A stretch of DNA of 8,998 nt from Actinomycetes bacterium (GTDB lineage Bacteria; Actinomycetota; Thermoleophilia; Gaiellales; Gaiellaceae). Numbering within the stretch: position 1 is the stretch's first letter; each line of letters starts with the position of its first letter. Both the position numbers and the translations under genes were made by a program. The notes below the pieces were generated by a model. It was not told where the DNA came from, made no database searches, and was given only the letters and a program-made list of their open reading frames with translations. The DNA is taken from NCBI GenBank assembly GCA_030624785.1, contig JAUXJK010000058.1, positions 1 to 8,998 on the forward strand, read 5' to 3'. Positions 1-8,308 of the stretch are shown one piece after another.

Positions 1-2
1 TC

Positions 3-122
3 AGCAAGGACGGGCGGAGTTCTCCGCGCAAGATTGATTTGGCGGTGGCCACCGTCATCGCGTACGCGAGAGCGAGCTCGCCGGAGCTCACGACCTCAGA
101 GTGGGGTATTGAGTGGGGGTAG
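3..122 (+). pseudogene. C-terminal end of a phage terminase large subunit-like protein (cut by window edge)
   Basis: An open frame enters from the left edge and ends at TAG 120-122, giving 39 residues. It contains RSSPRKIDLAVATVIAYARA, which matches the usual end of phage terminase large subunits, where a '(K/R)SPRKIDAAVA-V-A-' stretch lies near the C-terminus of the nuclease domain. Terminases package phage DNA into the capsid using an ATPase and a nuclease. Only the tail is visible, so I cannot tell whether the gene is intact to the left. I label it as a remnant because the neighbouring integrase is broken and no other phage gene follows. The call rests on recognising one motif; a full-length sequence from the left flank would settle it. 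Confidence 0.55.
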
Positions 123-210
123 ACGCCGGGCCGGGGCGTGGGCAACACTTTCATCCGCACGGCCAGGCGCTGTGACAGCGGAGGACGTCGTGAGTCGAGA
201 CCATGACCGG

Positions 211-229
211 GTCGCACGTGACGTGCGAC
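211..229. repeat. Perfect 19-bp palindrome (9-bp arms, 1-bp centre)
   Basis: The sequence GTCGCACGT-G-ACGTGCGAC has fully complementary 9-bp arms. Outside it, CCGGGTCGC on the left and GCGACCGG on the right could lengthen the stem imperfectly. It lies in the gene-poor stretch between two mobile-element remnants. It could be a regulator operator, a recombination-related site or a hairpin; no T-run follows, so a normal intrinsic terminator is unlikely. Confidence 0.6.
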
Positions 230-321
230 GCGACCGGCGATTGTCGAGGCGGCCGGGCTCTAGCGTGAGCATCGTCCCCGAGGGCCAGGTTCGGGAGGGG
301 CCCCTAGACGCGCCATCCCTG

Positions 322-528
322 ATGCGGCACGATGCCGCCGTGCTCCTCTACGGACTGAGAGACAAGGGAGAGGTCTTCGATCTCTTCCTTGATCAGGCGG
401 AGGCGGAGTTCGCCCTGCTCGACGTGCTGGCCGATGAGCCCGATCTAGCCGATGACCAAGAGGTCGTCGAGATCGAGGCGCGGATCGTTCGGGTCATCGC
501 GCGTGACGGAGGCGGTCCGGGGACTTGA
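322..528 (+). CDS. Possible small acidic hypothetical protein (weak)
   Basis: The open frame here gives 68 residues from ATG 322, or about 87 from GTG 265. The product is acidic and Leu/Val-rich (for example GEVFDLFLDQAEAEFALLDV) and would be mostly helical. Third codon positions are rich in G and C, as in the real genes of the window. However, the antisense frame is also GC3-rich over part of this stretch, no Shine-Dalgarno sequence stands before either start, and I recognise no family. It could be a small gene of the decayed element or a chance open frame. Confidence 0.2.
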   Translation: MRHDAAVLLYGLRDKGEVFDLFLDQAEAEFALLDVLADEPDLADDQEVVEIEARIVRVIARDGGGPGT

Positions 529-607
529 CGCAGTAGCCCCGGCTGCTCGGATGTAGGGCATCGGATCGGCGGCTAGGCGGAACGCCCTTGCCCGTCCTCG
601 GACGCGC

Positions 608-1009
608 GTGAGGATCGCGGACCGACACGATCCATTGTTCGTGTCCGGCGCGGGCAGGCAGGTCGACGGCTCGAACCTAATGTCCCGTGTACTCAAACCA
701 GCGGCTCGCGAAGTCGGCCTGGAATGGGTCGGGTTTCACACGTTCCGTCACACCGCCGCCACGGCCTTGTTCAGGCAGGGCTGGAACGCCAAGCAGGTGC
801 AACTTGCGCTCGGCCATCACTCGCCCGCGTTCACGCTTGAGACGTATGTGCATCTACTGCCGGATGACCTTCCCGAGCCGGAGTTCGCCACCGGCGCGGA
901 CGACCTGTCGTCAAGCCTCAGGACGTCGGCCGGCGACGTCCTCTCCGACCTCGGGGATTCCAGCGCGGACGGAGGCGCCGATCAGACGAGACTCGCTCCG
1001 TTAGTGTGA
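608..1009 (+). pseudogene. Tyrosine recombinase/integrase, C-terminal catalytic fragment
   Basis: This encodes the C-terminal half of a phage-type tyrosine integrase, which cuts and rejoins DNA at attachment sites through a covalent Tyr-DNA link. From GTG 608 the 133 residues show HTFRH (His44, Arg47), LGHH (His70) and ETYVHLL, with the nucleophile Tyr80. The SAM-like core-binding domain and the first catalytic Arg and the Lys are absent; family members are usually about 300-400 residues, so about half is missing. No GTG or ATG with a ribosome binding site fits, and the frame closes upstream at TAG 554-556. I read it as a 5'-truncated pseudogene. Its last 9 bases overlap the end of the convergent enolase-superfamily gene. 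Confidence 0.85.
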
Positions 1010-2116
1010 AAGTCGGGCGACCGCGTCGAGGTCGAGTTCGATCCCGAGCCCGGGGCCAGTCGGAATAGCGAGGCAGCCATCGGCATCGAGTTCGAAAGGC
1101 GCGGTGAGCAGGTCGTTGATGTATGGCGAGGGCGTCTGGAACTCGACCCAGCGGGCGACAGGAAGGGCAGCGGCGAGGTGGAGATCTGCGGCGACGCCGA
1201 CCGCTGTATTCCACCCGTGTGTAACGACGAGCACTCCGTGGTCATGAGCGGACCAGGCGATTCTGCGGACTTCCGAGAGGCCGCCGCATTTCGTGATGTC
1301 CGGCTGCACGATGTCAACGGCGCGAGCTTGGATGAACGGGAGAAACTCCTGTCGGCGATTGAAGGCCTCGCCTGTGGCGATGAGCACGTCGGCTTGGGCC
1401 GTCAGGCGACGGAACCCCTCGATGTCATCGGGTGGAAGTGGCTCCTCAAGCCAGGTCACGTCGTAGGTGGCAAGCATCCGTGCCGTCTCGGAGGCCCACT
1501 TGTAGCCGTGCGGCCAGAATTCCTCTGAGGCTCCGGCGTCGACGAGCAGGTCGATCTCGGGGCCAACGGTGTCGCGCGCGGTCTTGATCAGCAGTTCGTC
1601 GTAGCGTCGATCGCGGCGTCCGAAGCCGTTCCAGCCAAGTTTGATGGTTCTGAACCCGTTCTCGAGCGTGGCGGCAAGTCGGTCGCGCAGAATAGGCGGA
1701 TCGGCGAAGAGCAACGATGCGTAGGCGGGGATACGTTCCCGGTACCTACCGCCGAGTAGGCTGGAGACTGGCTGGGTGACAGCTTTCCCAAGCACGTCCC
1801 AAAGGGCAACGTCAATTCCGCTCACTGCGAACGAGATGGCGCCACCGCGTCCGTGCCAGTAGCCCGTCTGCAACATTGTCTCGCACAGCCTGTCGGGTTC
1901 GAGCGCATTCTCCCCGATCAAGACCGGTCTAAGTATCTCGAGGGCGGCGTCGACGAGTGGCGTGCTCGTGAACGAGCTACCAACACCGGTGACGCCGGCG
2001 TCGGTATCGACGAGGACGAGGGTGTGCAGGTTCATCGTGGGGTCGGTGCCTCGCGACCAACCTGTTTCCGGTGTCGCGCCAAGGAGGGGGATGGTGCGTA
2101 CCGCCGTGATCTTCAC
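1001..2116 (-). CDS. Enolase-superfamily acid-sugar dehydratase (mandelate racemase/MLE type)
   Basis: The product is a 371-residue cytoplasmic enzyme of the mandelate racemase group, which abstracts the proton alpha to a carboxylate in an Mg-dependent reaction, usually to dehydrate an aldonate to a 2-keto-3-deoxy acid. Residues 1 to about 125 form the capping domain; the barrel follows. Metal ligands are Asp193 (DLLVDAG), Glu224 (WLEEP) and Glu250 (ATGE). The Asp273 (QPD) and His300 (VTHGW) pair forms the general base typical of this subgroup. At the second strand the motif is K159-L-G161, so the second Lys of KxK is missing. I chose GTG 2116 because VKITAVRTIPL is the normal family start; the open frame continues upstream to 2479, but that part is antisense to the dehydratase gene. 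It lies 76 bp downstream of the IlvD-type gene, probably in one transcript. The substrate cannot be assigned; L-rhamnonate-, galactonate- or fuconate-type activities are all possible. Confidence 0.88.
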   Translation of the reverse strand: MKITAVRTIPLLGATPETGWSRGTDPTMNLHTLVLVDTDAGVTGVGSSFTSTPLVDAALEILRPVLIGENALEPDRLCETMLQTGYWHGRGGAISFAVSGIDVALWDVLGKAVTQPVSSLLGGRYRERIPAYASLLFADPPILRDRLAATLENGFRTIKLGWNGFGRRDRRYDELLIKTARDTVGPEIDLLVDAGASEEFWPHGYKWASETARMLATYDVTWLEEPLPPDDIEGFRRLTAQADVLIATGEAFNRRQEFLPFIQARAVDIVQPDITKCGGLSEVRRIAWSAHDHGVLVVTHGWNTAVGVAADLHLAAALPVARWVEFQTPSPYINDLLTAPFELDADGCLAIPTGPGLGIELDLDAVARLSH

Positions 2117-2192
2117 TGTCGACCACGTCCTGGGCTGCGAAGAGGCCGGAGGAGGCTGTGGACGGGCGTCGGGCTCAATGAGCGCGACGGCG

Positions 2193-3989
<1,797 letters not shown>

Positions 3990-3996
3990 GCAACAG

Positions 3997-4002
3997 CCTT
4001 TC
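3997..4002 (-). promoter_or_regulatory. Ribosome binding site favouring ATG 3989 of the IlvD-type gene
   Basis: On the minus strand GAAAGG lies 7 bases before ATG 3989. No comparable site lies before ATG 4004 or ATG 3956. The site partly overlaps the palindrome at 3998-4014, so a protein bound there would sit on the start of this gene. Confidence 0.5.
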
Positions 4003-4014
4003 ATTAGATGAAAG
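3998..4014. promoter_or_regulatory. Candidate IclR-family operator (inverted repeat) in the divergent region
   Basis: CTTTCAT-TAG-ATGAAAG is a perfect palindrome with 7-bp arms. It lies about 18 bases after the predicted plus-strand transcription start and just upstream of the minus-strand dehydratase start. A near-twin, TTTCAG-TGA-CTGAAA, lies in the iclR leader at the same distance from its promoter. ATGCAA (3988-3993), one base different from the half-site ATGAAA, lies 5 bp before it in both copies and may be a third half-site. KdgR and other IclR-family proteins use TGAAA/TTTCA-type palindromes, so the IclR protein encoded here is the natural binder. This is inference. Confidence 0.65.
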
Positions 4015-4120
4015 TCGCACGTTCTGGAGCGACTAGGAGCGAGGCGAAGCGGAGACGCTCGGGTCGAGCACCCCAGGCCTTTCGTCTTCGCGCAACGGCC
4101 CTCGCGAAGGCTCGTACGGC

Positions 4121-4885
4121 ATGAGCGCTCGACTCCGCGGGCGACGATGTCTCGTCACCGGCGCGACAGGCGGCCAGGGGGCCGCGGTTAGCCGCCGCTT
4201 TGCTTCAGAGGGAGCACGTGTGGCCGTCACGGATCTCTCGCAGCAGGACGTTGACGCGCTCGTGCTGGAACTGCAAGCGCTGGGTGGCGAGGCAGTCGGA
4301 CTCCGAGCCGACTGTCGCGACGAAGAAGAGGTCGCAGCGGTAGTTGAGCTAGCCACGAGCGCGTTTGGCGGATTGGACGTCCTGTACAACAACGCAGGCG
4401 TTCTACTGCCCGACCAAGACGGGCCCGTGGAGACGCTTGAGCGTTCCGTCTGGGATGAGGTCCTCGCAGTGAACACGACAAGCGTGTTCCTGTTCTGCAA
4501 ACACGCGGTGAAGCATCTGCTGGCCTCGGCGCCGGGATCGGTCATCCTCAACGTCGGATCGGTTGCCTCCTATGCCGGAGACGCCGAGTATCACGCCTAC
4601 GCTGCGAGCAAGAGCGCGCTAATCGGATACACGGCTTCGCTGGCACAGCGCTACGGGCCCGCCGGCCTGAGGGCAAACCTCATCTGCCCGGGCTTTGTCG
4701 AGACCGCGATGGTCTCCCAATGGATCGACGACGTGCACGCGTCCGCACCGATTCTCAACGCAACGGCGCTGCGGCGAATCGGCCAGCCGGAGGAGATCGC
4801 CGCTTACGCTGCCTTCCTGGCCTCGGCCGAGGCCTCGTTCGTGACGGGGAGCGTCGTAACCGTGCACGGCGGTCTGGTCAAGTGA
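4121..4885 (+). CDS. Short-chain dehydrogenase/reductase (SDR), first of a pair
   Basis: The product is a 254-residue classical SDR, a cytoplasmic NAD(P)-dependent alcohol/ketone oxidoreductase. It has the glycine-rich nucleotide motif TGATGGQG (13-20), NNAG (90-93), catalytic Ser147 (NVGSVAS), Tyr160 and Lys164 (YAASK), and the C-terminal VTGSVVTVHGG. Asp38 at the end of the second strand (VAVTD) points to NAD rather than NADP. ATG 4121 is preceded by GAAGG 10 bases upstream; no ATG or GTG lies further up before the in-frame TAG at 4034. It is the first gene of the plus-strand operon; the next gene begins 13 bases after its stop. In this context it could oxidise a sugar, a sugar lactol or a deoxy-keto acid. 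Exact substrate unknown. Confidence 0.92.
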   Translation: MSARLRGRRCLVTGATGGQGAAVSRRFASEGARVAVTDLSQQDVDALVLELQALGGEAVGLRADCRDEEEVAAVVELATSAFGGLDVLYNNAGVLLPDQDGPVETLERSVWDEVLAVNTTSVFLFCKHAVKHLLASAPGSVILNVGSVASYAGDAEYHAYAASKSALIGYTASLAQRYGPAGLRANLICPGFVETAMVSQWIDDVHASAPILNATALRRIGQPEEIAAYAAFLASAEASFVTGSVVTVHGGLVK

Positions 4886-4898
4886 ACGCCAAGGTGAG

Positions 4899-5669
4899 AT
4901 GAGGGTGAAGCGGCTTAGCCGGAAGATCGCGATCGTTACCGGAGCAGGCCGCGGGATCGGTCGAGCGATAGCCGAGCGATTCGCCGACGAGGGCGCGACC
5001 GTCGTAGCGGCTAACCGCAACGAGCAAGAGGGCAATGCCGTTGTCACGCACATCACCGATCGCGGCGGCGAAGCGAGCTTCGTCCGCACCGACATTCGCG
5101 TGCCCAAGGACTGCGAACGCCTGATCGCCGAGACAGTAGAGCGCTACGGCTGCCTGGACATCCTCTGCAACAACGCCGGCGTCGGCCTGTTGCGTACCGT
5201 CGTCGAAACGTCTCTCGAAGACTATGCCTACCTGATGGACACCAACGTGCGTGGCGCCTTCCTACTCTGCAAGCACGCGATCCCGGGCATGAGCGACCGA
5301 GGTGCAGGGTCTATCGTCAACCTTGCCTCCGTTGCCAGCTACGTGGGCTTCGAGCGCGACGCCGCCTATTGCGCATCAAAGGGAGCGCTGCTCATGCTCA
5401 CGCGACAGCTTGCGCTCGAGTACGCACCGGCCGGCATTCGCGTGAACGCCATCTGCCCCGGGTTCGTCGATACACCGGAGCTGCGCCACTACTGCGAGCA
5501 GCAAACTGACCCGGAGGCCGCCATGGCCGCGTGTAACGCAGCGCATCCCATGGGACGCGTTGGCCGTCCTGAGGAAATAGCTGCAGCCGCCGCGTTCCTC
5601 GCGAGCGACGAGTCCTCCTTCGTCACCGGCGCGTCGATCGTCGTCGACGGGGGGCTGCTAACCCGCTAG
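4899..5669 (+). CDS. Short-chain dehydrogenase/reductase (SDR), second of a pair
   Basis: The product is a 256-residue classical SDR with TGAGRGIG (14-21), NNAG (91-94), Ser144 (NLASVAS), Tyr157 and Lys161 (YCASK), and a C-terminal ASIVVDGG. At the end of the second strand the residues are Asn39-Arg40 in place of Asp, which fits NADP better than NAD; this is inference from a single position. AAGG lies 4 bases before ATG 4899, a short spacing; GTG 4905 (two codons in) is a possible alternative. It is only moderately similar to the preceding SDR by eye, so the pair probably catalyses two different steps or uses two cofactors rather than being a fresh duplication. Confidence 0.92.
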   Translation: MRVKRLSRKIAIVTGAGRGIGRAIAERFADEGATVVAANRNEQEGNAVVTHITDRGGEASFVRTDIRVPKDCERLIAETVERYGCLDILCNNAGVGLLRTVVETSLEDYAYLMDTNVRGAFLLCKHAIPGMSDRGAGSIVNLASVASYVGFERDAAYCASKGALLMLTRQLALEYAPAGIRVNAICPGFVDTPELRHYCEQQTDPEAAMAACNAAHPMGRVGRPEEIAAAAAFLASDESSFVTGASIVVDGGLLTR

Positions 5670-5702
5670 GTGAACTGCTCACCGTCGAAACCGATCGTCC
5701 TG

Positions 5703-5709
5703 AAAGGGG
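5703..5709 (+). promoter_or_regulatory. Strong ribosome binding site that sets the Rid-family start
   Basis: AAAGGGG lies 5 bases before ATG 5715. The open frame extends back to GTG 5670, but that codon lies right after the SDR stop with no comparable site, and the first 15 codons have no family similarity. Confidence 0.75.
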
Positions 5710-5714
5710 TGTCA

Positions 5715-6128
5715 ATGTCTGCCACCGATGCGAAGAAGCAGATCGTCCGTCCCGAGAGCGGTATCCATCCGCTGCCGTGGCCCTACTCTCACGGCGTCAA
5801 CGTGGGAAACATGCTGTTCGTCGCGGGGCAGGTCGCACTCGATGAAGATCTCCGGCTGGTCGGGCCGGGAGATGCAGAAGCGCAAGCACGTCAGACCTGG
5901 CTGAATATCAAAGCGGTCGTCGAAAGCGCCGGCGGACAGATCTCCGATGTCGTACGAGTCGCCACCTACGTGGTCGATCTCGCTGATATGGACGCAATCC
6001 ACCGGGTGCGGCGCGAGTTCTTCCCTGACGGCGACTACCCGGTGGCGACGATGGTCCAGGTCGTTGCGCTCGGACTTCCCGGGCTGCTGCTCGAGACCGA
6101 GGCATTCGCGATTCTCGGCAGTTCCTGA
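5715..6128 (+). CDS. Rid (YjgF/YER057c/UK114) family protein without the RidA active-site Arg
   Basis: The product is a 137-residue Rid-fold protein, normally a homotrimer acting in the cytoplasm. RidA itself hydrolyses reactive enamines/imines released by PLP enzymes. Family marks are PYSHGVNVGNMLFVAGQVAL (23-42), SAGGQISDVVRVATYVVDL (71-89) and LLETEAFAIL (125-134), with the Glu of the E-x-E segment kept. In RidA, Pro-Ala-Arg-Ser carries the Arg that binds the carboxylate; here the same segment reads Pro-Val-Ala-Thr (109-112), so Arg is Ala. Rid subgroups without this Arg are known and are reported not to have the imine-hydrolase activity, so this one may have another role, perhaps binding or turning over a pathway intermediate. 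The gene lies 45 bases after the second SDR and 11 bases before the PLP enzyme gene. Confidence 0.88.
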   Translation: MSATDAKKQIVRPESGIHPLPWPYSHGVNVGNMLFVAGQVALDEDLRLVGPGDAEAQARQTWLNIKAVVESAGGQISDVVRVATYVVDLADMDAIHRVRREFFPDGDYPVATMVQVVALGLPGLLLETEAFAILGSS

Positions 6129-6139
6129 GTGTCGGGTCG

Positions 6140-7402
6140 ATGCTGCTCACCCGCACCCTCGAGCGAAACCCTCAGCTCGTAGAGGCGGCAATCGAGCTGC
6201 ACCAACGGGGAGCGCTACCACCGGGGACGTTCCTGATCGACCTCGACACGATCGCCGACAACGCATCCTTGCTCGCCAGCGAAGCGCGACGACTCGCCCT
6301 TCGCACGTACCTGATGACGAAGTCCTACGGGCGGAACCCATATGTGACCGCTCTTGCCCTGGCACGCGGGCTCAACTCGACCGCAGCCGTTGAGGCACGG
6401 GAGGCTTACCTGATCGATCGCTTCGGCCTACCGGTTGGCCACGTCGGCCACCTTGGCGCCGTCCCGCTTCATGAGGCGGCGCAGATCGTAGCCATGGAGC
6501 CCGAGGTGATCACTGTGTTCACTGTCGAGACAGCGCGATCAATCTCGAATGCGGCCGTCGCGCAGGGGCGTCATCAGGCGCTCTACGTGCGTGTGAACGA
6601 CCGGCGTGACGAGGTCTTCCAGGGCTTCGTGGGAGGTTGGACGCTTGAGGACTGCGTGGCTGGAGTCGCCCCGATCATCGAACTCCCGAATGTCTCGATC
6701 CGTGGAATGACGAGCTACCCGAACATCAGCTACACGACAACGAGTGCCGCACAAGTCGTCCTGAACAGCACGTTCGAGACAATGCTTCGCGCGAAAGAAC
6801 TACTTGAACGGAAACTTCCGCTTTCCGAGCTGCGCGTCAATGCGCCTGCCAACAATGGGTGCGCGACCTTCGGACTGCTCGCCGCCAACGGAGTGACAGA
6901 CGCCGAGCCCGGGCATGCGCTACTCGGCGGCAGCCTCCTGCACGCACTCGACTGCCTGCCCGAACGACCCGCGCAGGTGTACGTCTCCGAGGTGACGCAT
7001 CGCTGGGCTGGCGAACTCTACACCCTCGGTGGCGGCCTACTCTACCTCGAGACATTCGGTGGTGCCCTGACGCGTCCGACGCGCTGCCTGGTCGGCTCGA
7101 GCCTCGAGGTCGCCGTTGACCAAGTCGCGACTCTCTCATATCGAGGGCACGTCGACTACTACGGCGTTTGCGAAGACGTACCGTCAGCACGTCCCGGCGA
7201 CACCGTGATCTATGCGCTCCATCCTCAGTACTTCGTCAACCGAGCCTACGTTGCCGTCGCCAGCGGAATCGCCGATGGCTCGCCGCGCGTAGAGGCCATC
7301 TTTGACTGGGCGTGCAACGAGCTCGACGACAGTCGTCTGCCAATCCCGTCAGGTGAGACGGCTGAGGCAGCACGCCGATACGCCTCCAGACACGCGCGTT
7401 GA
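6140..7402 (+). CDS. YhfX-like PLP-dependent enzyme, alanine-racemase fold (fold type III)
   Basis: The product is 420 residues and resembles E. coli YhfX along its length, a family annotated as PLP-dependent with an alanine racemase N-terminal domain. FLIDLDTIADN (31-41) is followed by LMTKSYGRNP (58-67), where Lys61 is the expected PLP lysine. GLPVGHVGHLG (96-106), EVITVFTVETAR (122-133), TDAEPGHALLGG (253-264), LYTLGGGLLY (293-302) and the C-terminal HPQYFVNRAYVAVASGI (361-377) all have counterparts in YhfX. Such folds racemise, epimerise, decarboxylate or eliminate from amino acids; no function is firmly known for this branch. It starts 11 bases after the Rid gene with only a weak GTCGGG before ATG 6140, so translational coupling is likely. 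The last codons overlap the iclR -35 box. An amino acid or amino-sugar step in an otherwise sugar-acid-like pathway is inferred. Confidence 0.82.
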   Translation: MLLTRTLERNPQLVEAAIELHQRGALPPGTFLIDLDTIADNASLLASEARRLALRTYLMTKSYGRNPYVTALALARGLNSTAAVEAREAYLIDRFGLPVGHVGHLGAVPLHEAAQIVAMEPEVITVFTVETARSISNAAVAQGRHQALYVRVNDRRDEVFQGFVGGWTLEDCVAGVAPIIELPNVSIRGMTSYPNISYTTTSAAQVVLNSTFETMLRAKELLERKLPLSELRVNAPANNGCATFGLLAANGVTDAEPGHALLGGSLLHALDCLPERPAQVYVSEVTHRWAGELYTLGGGLLYLETFGGALTRPTRCLVGSSLEVAVDQVATLSYRGHVDYYGVCEDVPSARPGDTVIYALHPQYFVNRAYVAVASGIADGSPRVEAIFDWACNELDDSRLPIPSGETAEAARRYASRHAR

Positions 7403-7427
7403 CAACCGGCGCTCGTCGTGATAAAAA
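7399..7427 (+). promoter_or_regulatory. Candidate sigma70-type promoter for iclR
   Basis: TTGACA (7399-7404), 17-bp spacer, TAAAAA (7422-7427). Predicted transcription start is near 7434, so GTG 7418 cannot be the start codon of this transcript, while GTG 7457 can. The -35 box contains the stop codon of the preceding gene. Confidence 0.65.
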
Positions 7428-7451
7428 CGCCGGCAACAATATGCAAGGCTA

Positions 7452-7466
7452 TTTCAGTGACTGAAA
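7452..7466. promoter_or_regulatory. Candidate autoregulatory IclR-family operator over the iclR start codon
   Basis: TTTCAG-TGA-CTGAAA is a perfect inverted repeat with 6-bp arms and a 3-bp centre, the same layout as TTTCAT-TAG-ATGAAA at 3999-4013. It begins 53 bp from the start of its -35 box, as the other copy does. ATGCAA lies at 7441-7446, also at the same spacing in both. The palindrome covers the proposed GTG start codon, so binding would block elongation. Confidence 0.65.
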
Positions 7467-8308
7467 CTGCCGCATCGAAGCGTCGACGCTCGTACTCGCT
7501 TTCGGCCGTTGATAGAGCCGTCGCCGTTCTGGAGGCAGTGGCGACCAGCCAAGGTCGACGTCTCGCAGAAGTAGCGCGGGCTGCCGACCTCAATGAGGCA
7601 ACGACCCTTCGATACCTGAGCAGCCTCGAGAGTCATGATCTGATCGAGCGAGATGACTCGGCGAGAACGTATTCGCTCGGATTGCGCCTCTACCGACTTG
7701 GACAGCAGGCGATCGGACTGCGCGATGTGCGAAAGATCGCACTCTCGCACATGGAGCGGCTGCACGAGCAGTTCGAGGAGACCGTGAACCTTGCGCAGTG
7801 GCGCGGGGACAAGCTGATCGTGATCGACGTTCTCGAAAGCCAACGATCGATCAGGAGAGGGGCGTCGATCGGCGATATTGACTTCTGGCACGCGTCGGCT
7901 CTCGGCAAGTCGCTTCTGGCGGCCGCCGACACTGACGACGCGCGCGCTCTACTTGCGAGGATCGAGAAGCCGCGATTCACCGAGCACACACTCGTGCAGG
8001 TAGACGAGATCCTCGCCAGTCTCCCGAGGATCGCAAGCTGCGGATACGCCATCGACGACGAGGAGTACGAACGTGGGCTCCGGTGCGCGGCAGCTGCTGT
8101 TCGCGACCGCAGTGGCCATCCCGTCTACGCGATCAGCATCAGTGGTGTAGCCGCCCGAATGTCGCTGCGGGTGACGGAGCGGGCTGGGAAAGCCGTTGCC
8201 GACGCAGCGTCGGCCATCTCGACAGCGCTTGGATACCTGCCAGAGGAGGTTCCACTGGAAGACGCACAGAACGACCAAGAGGAATCTGGACGTGACCGTC
8301 CGATCTAG
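7457..8308 (+). CDS. IclR-family transcriptional regulator
   Basis: The product is a 283-residue IclR-type regulator, usually a dimer or tetramer whose ligand is a small carboxylic acid of the controlled pathway. Residues about 13-75 form the winged helix-turn-helix (YSLSAVDRAVAVLEAVA, then LAEVARAADLNEATTLRYLSSLESHDLIER). Residues about 88-262 form the IclR effector domain, including FWHASALGKSLLAA (143-156), YAIDDEEYERGLRCAAAAV (197-215) and YAISISG (224-230). The frame is open from GTG 7418, but GTG 7457 is preferred: AAGG lies 8 bases before it, and 7418 lies upstream of the predicted transcription start. The C-terminal tail (PLEDAQNDQEESGRDRPI) is polar and probably disordered. It likely controls both its own gene and the divergent operons through the shared TTTCA-TGAAA motif. 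Repression or activation cannot be told from sequence. Confidence 0.92.
   Translation: MTETAASKRRRSYSLSAVDRAVAVLEAVATSQGRRLAEVARAADLNEATTLRYLSSLESHDLIERDDSARTYSLGLRLYRLGQQAIGLRDVRKIALSHMERLHEQFEETVNLAQWRGDKLIVIDVLESQRSIRRGASIGDIDFWHASALGKSLLAAADTDDARALLARIEKPRFTEHTLVQVDEILASLPRIASCGYAIDDEEYERGLRCAAAAVRDRSGHPVYAISISGVAARMSLRVTERAGKAVADAASAISTALGYLPEEVPLEDAQNDQEESGRDRPI

Larger units (their letters stand above)
123..607. other. Gene-poor stretch between two phage/mobile-element remnants
   Basis: This stretch of about 480 bases follows the terminase-like stop and precedes the integrase fragment. I see no recognisable protein domain on either strand. It holds a perfect 19-bp palindrome (211-229) and a weak acidic open frame (322-528). 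The integrase reading frame stays open back to base 557 after a TAG at 554-556, but the residues there do not look like integrase. The stretch is best read as eroded mobile-element DNA. Confidence 0.5.

Noticed and set aside
145..160. TTTCATCCGC and other single TTTCA or TGAAA occurrences as more operator copies
   Set aside because: They lack the second half-site at the right spacing and no promoter with the shared layout lies upstream.
5669..5683. GGTGA-ACTGC-TCACC inverted repeat after the second SDR as a terminator
   Set aside because: The stem is only 5 bp, no T-run follows, and the downstream Rid gene is close and probably co-transcribed.
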